Origin: Rhodoferax sp. OV413
GTDB lineage: Bacteria; Pseudomonadota; Gammaproteobacteria; Burkholderiales; Burkholderiaceae_C
Direction: 5' to 3'
NCBI GenBank assembly: GCA_945861195.1
Contig: CAMATS010000111.1
Coordinates: 1 to 7,129 of the forward strand
Length of the DNA stretch: 7,129 nt
Position numbers and translations under genes: made by a program. Numbering within the stretch: the stretch's first letter is position 1; each line of letters begins with the position of its first letter. The notes under the pieces are model-generated. The model did no database searches and was not told the DNA's origin. It worked only from the letters and a program-made list of their open reading frames with translations. Of this stretch, positions 5,395-7,129 are shown piece after piece.

Positions 5395-6522
5395 ATGGCA
5401 AAAAGAGACTACTACGAGGTGCTGGGTGTTCCCAAGAACGCCTCGGACGAAGAAATCAAGAAAGCCTATCGCAAGCAGGCGATGAAGCACCACCCTGACC
5501 GCAATCAGGGCGACGCTGCCAAGGTTGCCGAAGAAAAATTCAAAGAGTCCAAAGAAGCCTACGAGATGTTGGCCGACCCGCAAAAACGTGCGGCCTATGA
5601 CCAGCACGGCCATGCTGGCGTAGACCCCAATATGCGCGGCGGCGGCGAAGGGCATGCCGGTTTTGCCGAGGCCTTTGGCGATATTTTTGGTGATATGTTT
5701 GGGCAGCAACGCGGCCGCAGCGGTGGCGGGCGCCAGGTGTTTCGGGGCAACGACCTGAGCTATGCCATGGAGGTCACGCTGGAAGAGGCAGCCCGCGGCA
5801 AGGAAGCGCAAATCCGTATTCCCAGTTGGGACACCTGCGATCTTTGCCACGGCAGCGGCGCCAAGCCCGGCACACAGGTCAAAACCTGCGGCACCTGCCA
5901 CGGCCAGGGCACGGTTCAAATACGCCAGGGCTTTTTCAGCGTGCAACAAACCTGCCCCACTTGCCGCGGCACGGGCAAGGTGATTCCCGAACCCTGCACG
6001 CCGTGCTCGGGCCAAGGCAAGATCAAGCGGCAAAAGACACTTGAAATCAAAATCCCGGCCGGCATTGACGGCGGCATGCGCATCCGCAGCGCGAACAACG
6101 GGGAACCCGGGACCAACGGCGGCCCCACGGGTGATCTGTACATTGAAATCCGGCTCAAAAAACACGATATCTTCGAGCGCGAAGGCGATGACGTCCACTG
6201 CTCGGTGCCAGTCAGTTTTGCGGCCGCCGCGATGGGCGGTGAAATCGAGGTTCCCACGCTGTCTGGCAAAGCCGCCATCGACATACCCGAGGGCACCCAG
6301 ACCGGCAAGCAGTTCCGCCTGCGCGGCAAGGGAATCAAAGGTGTCCGGGCCAGCTATCCCGGCGATTTGTACTGCCACATCGTGATTGAGACCCCAGTCA
6401 AACTCAGCGAGCACCAACGCAAACTGTTGCGCGAGTTTGATGAATCACTGAAAAAAGGCGGTGGCAAGCACTCGCCCAGCGGCGACACCTGGACCGACCG
6501 GCTCAAGGGCTTTTTCAGTTAG
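5395..6522 (+). CDS. dnaJ: Chaperone protein DnaJ (type I Hsp40)
   Basis: The 375-residue co-chaperone captures unfolded proteins and stimulates ATP hydrolysis by DnaK. Domains are in the standard type I order. The J domain (about 4-71) has HPD at 33-35, the essential DnaK-activating motif. A Gly/Phe-rich stretch (72-112) includes FGDIFGDMFG. The zinc-binding domain has four CxxCxGxG repeats at C148/C151, C165/C168, C187/C190 and C201/C204, all cysteines intact, binding two zinc ions. The two C-terminal beta-barrel substrate domains and dimer helix run from about 213 to the end, with GDLYIEI and GDLYCHIVIETP as their repeated signature, ending DRLKGFFS. Only a poor AGG (5381-5383, 11 bases away) precedes the ATG, so initiation may be modest. 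The 93-base gap from dnaK holds a terminator-like hairpin, and I see no separate promoter, so expression probably relies on read-through from grpE-dnaK. Confidence 0.99.
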   Translation: MAKRDYYEVLGVPKNASDEEIKKAYRKQAMKHHPDRNQGDAAKVAEEKFKESKEAYEMLADPQKRAAYDQHGHAGVDPNMRGGGEGHAGFAEAFGDIFGDMFGQQRGRSGGGRQVFRGNDLSYAMEVTLEEAARGKEAQIRIPSWDTCDLCHGSGAKPGTQVKTCGTCHGQGTVQIRQGFFSVQQTCPTCRGTGKVIPEPCTPCSGQGKIKRQKTLEIKIPAGIDGGMRIRSANNGEPGTNGGPTGDLYIEIRLKKHDIFEREGDDVHCSVPVSFAAAAMGGEIEVPTLSGKAAIDIPEGTQTGKQFRLRGKGIKGVRASYPGDLYCHIVIETPVKLSEHQRKLLREFDESLKKGGGKHSPSGDTWTDRLKGFFS

Positions 6523-6554
6523 GCTGGCTTGCCCTTTGGCGCTGGCGCCGGCCT
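6521..6554. terminator. Hairpin between convergent dnaJ and IclR gene, possible two-way terminator
   Basis: AGGCTGGC (6521-6528), overlapping the dnaJ stop codon, can pair with GCCGGCCT (6547-6554) over 8 bp with one G-U pair, leaving an 18-base loop with a further small GC pairing. It fills almost the whole 35-base gap between the two convergent stop codons, where a terminator is expected. Neither strand has a proper U-tract after the stem, so the call is weak. Confidence 0.3.
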
Positions 6555-6557
6555 CAG

Positions 6558-7129
6558 CTAGTCCAGGTCAGCGTGGCCGCTGTGACACAAGAGCTGAGAC
6601 AGGCGCTCGGAAACCTCACGCACATGGGCCTCGACCTCCGGGATGCTCGGGCTTTGCGGCCGATCGAGCCGCTCGTAATGGGGCACGGTCAAGGCTGCAA
6701 TCACCTCTTGGTTGTTGCCGAAAATCGGCCGCGAGACATCGGTAGCACCCCGGATCCGGCTGCTTGGTGAAGTAACCGCACGGTTCTTTCTTGCCTCCTC
6801 GATCCTGCGCAGCAACAGGGCGGCGTCGATTTCCAACTCGCCGTGAATTCGAATCTGCGCGGCCAGCATGCGGGTTCGTTCAGCTTCATCGCGAAATGCC
6901 AGCAGCACTGTGCCCGACGCGGTATCACTGAGTTTGCCCAGCGCCCCCACCTTGGCGCCCATCGTGAACGGTCCGGGTGCGTCCACCTGGGCAACCACCA
7001 GCAACTGCCCATCATGGTAAACACTCAAATGGCAAGACTGGTAGGCCCGCCCGGCCAGTTCCCGCATCAGGGGTATGGCCGTGGCCACCAGGGACTTGAG
7101 CGGTTGCTGCCGGTGCGACAACTCAAGCA
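6558..7129 (-). CDS. IclR-family transcriptional regulator, C-terminal effector domain (partial)
   Basis: On the minus strand the frame is open from the right edge to a TAG at 6558-6560, giving 189 residues. The visible part starts LELSHRQQPLKSLVATAIPL and continues MRELAGRAYQSCHLSVYHDGQLLVVAQVDAPG. This is the standard beginning of the IclR effector-binding domain: 'L...A.P.M..L', then 'SCHL.V...G...V.AQV'. KVGALGKLSDTASGTVLLAF follows, the family's 'G....L..TA.G...LAF' ligand-pocket segment. VTSPSSRIRGATDVSRPIFGNNQEVIAALTV matches the later part of the domain. The TTG near 7119-7121 is not the true start, because the N-terminal winged helix and linker must lie beyond the window. IclR proteins sense small acids or aromatic compounds and usually control neighbouring catabolic genes, which would be to the right. 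It is convergent with dnaJ, so it is not part of the chaperone operon. The family call is secure; the effector is unknown. Confidence 0.88.
   Translation of the reverse strand, partial: LELSHRQQPLKSLVATAIPLMRELAGRAYQSCHLSVYHDGQLLVVAQVDAPGPFTMGAKVGALGKLSDTASGTVLLAFRDEAERTRMLAAQIRIHGELEIDAALLLRRIEEARKNRAVTSPSSRIRGATDVSRPIFGNNQEVIAALTVPHYERLDRPQSPSIPEVEAHVREVSERLSQLLCHSGHADLD

Noticed and set aside
5389..6417. A 342-codon open frame antisense to dnaJ.
   Set aside because: It lies opposite a fully conserved dnaJ, has Ala/Gly/Leu-rich shadow composition and no family match; best explained by third-position GC bias.
7119..7121. TTG as the start codon of the minus-strand IclR gene.
   Set aside because: The frame stays open to the window edge with family-like residues before it, and the family needs an N-terminal DNA-binding domain, so the gene is simply cut by the edge.

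Overview
The window is a chromosomal stretch of a GC-rich Gram-negative bacterium, most likely a betaproteobacterium of the Burkholderiales (Comamonadaceae-like). The basis is the amino-acid style of the DnaK, DnaJ and GrpE proteins (for example FDPHQHQAIS in GrpE), a proteobacterial sigma-32 type heat-shock promoter in front of grpE instead of a CIRCE operator, and typical proteobacterial GntR/FadR, IclR and glucarate dehydratase proteins. The family assignment is an inference from protein style; no 16S or other marker is present.

Layout, left to right. (1) Positions 1-1569 hold the tail of a GntR-family regulator with an FCD-type effector domain, followed 34 bases later by a complete D-glucarate dehydratase (gudD). 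The pair looks like a sugar-acid catabolic unit with its own regulator. (2) Positions 1570-1788 are non-coding, with two GC-rich inverted repeats. (3) Positions 1789-2100 encode a small HxlR-like winged-helix regulator. (4) Positions 2230-2586 encode a cytoplasmic FKBP-type peptidyl-prolyl isomerase with its own strong ribosome binding site and a probable promoter. (5) Positions 2645-6522 are the DnaK chaperone locus: a sigma-32 promoter, then grpE, dnaK and dnaJ in the classical order on the plus strand. A perfect 8-bp inverted repeat lies between grpE and dnaK, and a terminator-like hairpin with a U-rich tail lies between dnaK and dnaJ. (6) Positions 6558-7129 hold, on the minus strand and convergent with dnaJ, the C-terminal effector domain of an IclR-family regulator whose DNA-binding half lies beyond the right edge.

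How the genes work together. DnaK is the ATP-driven Hsp70. DnaJ delivers substrates and stimulates ATP hydrolysis, and GrpE exchanges ADP for ATP. The neighbouring FKBP isomerase is a second folding helper but appears to be separately transcribed. The gudD unit and the flanking regulators belong to unrelated carbon metabolism or regulation.

All complete genes are intact, with no frameshifts, mobile elements, CRISPR arrays or RNA genes visible. I found no sign of a previously undescribed system. The points most worth a second look are regulatory: the dnaK-dnaJ hairpin, the grpE-dnaK inverted repeat, and the leader of grpE, which has no Shine-Dalgarno sequence.
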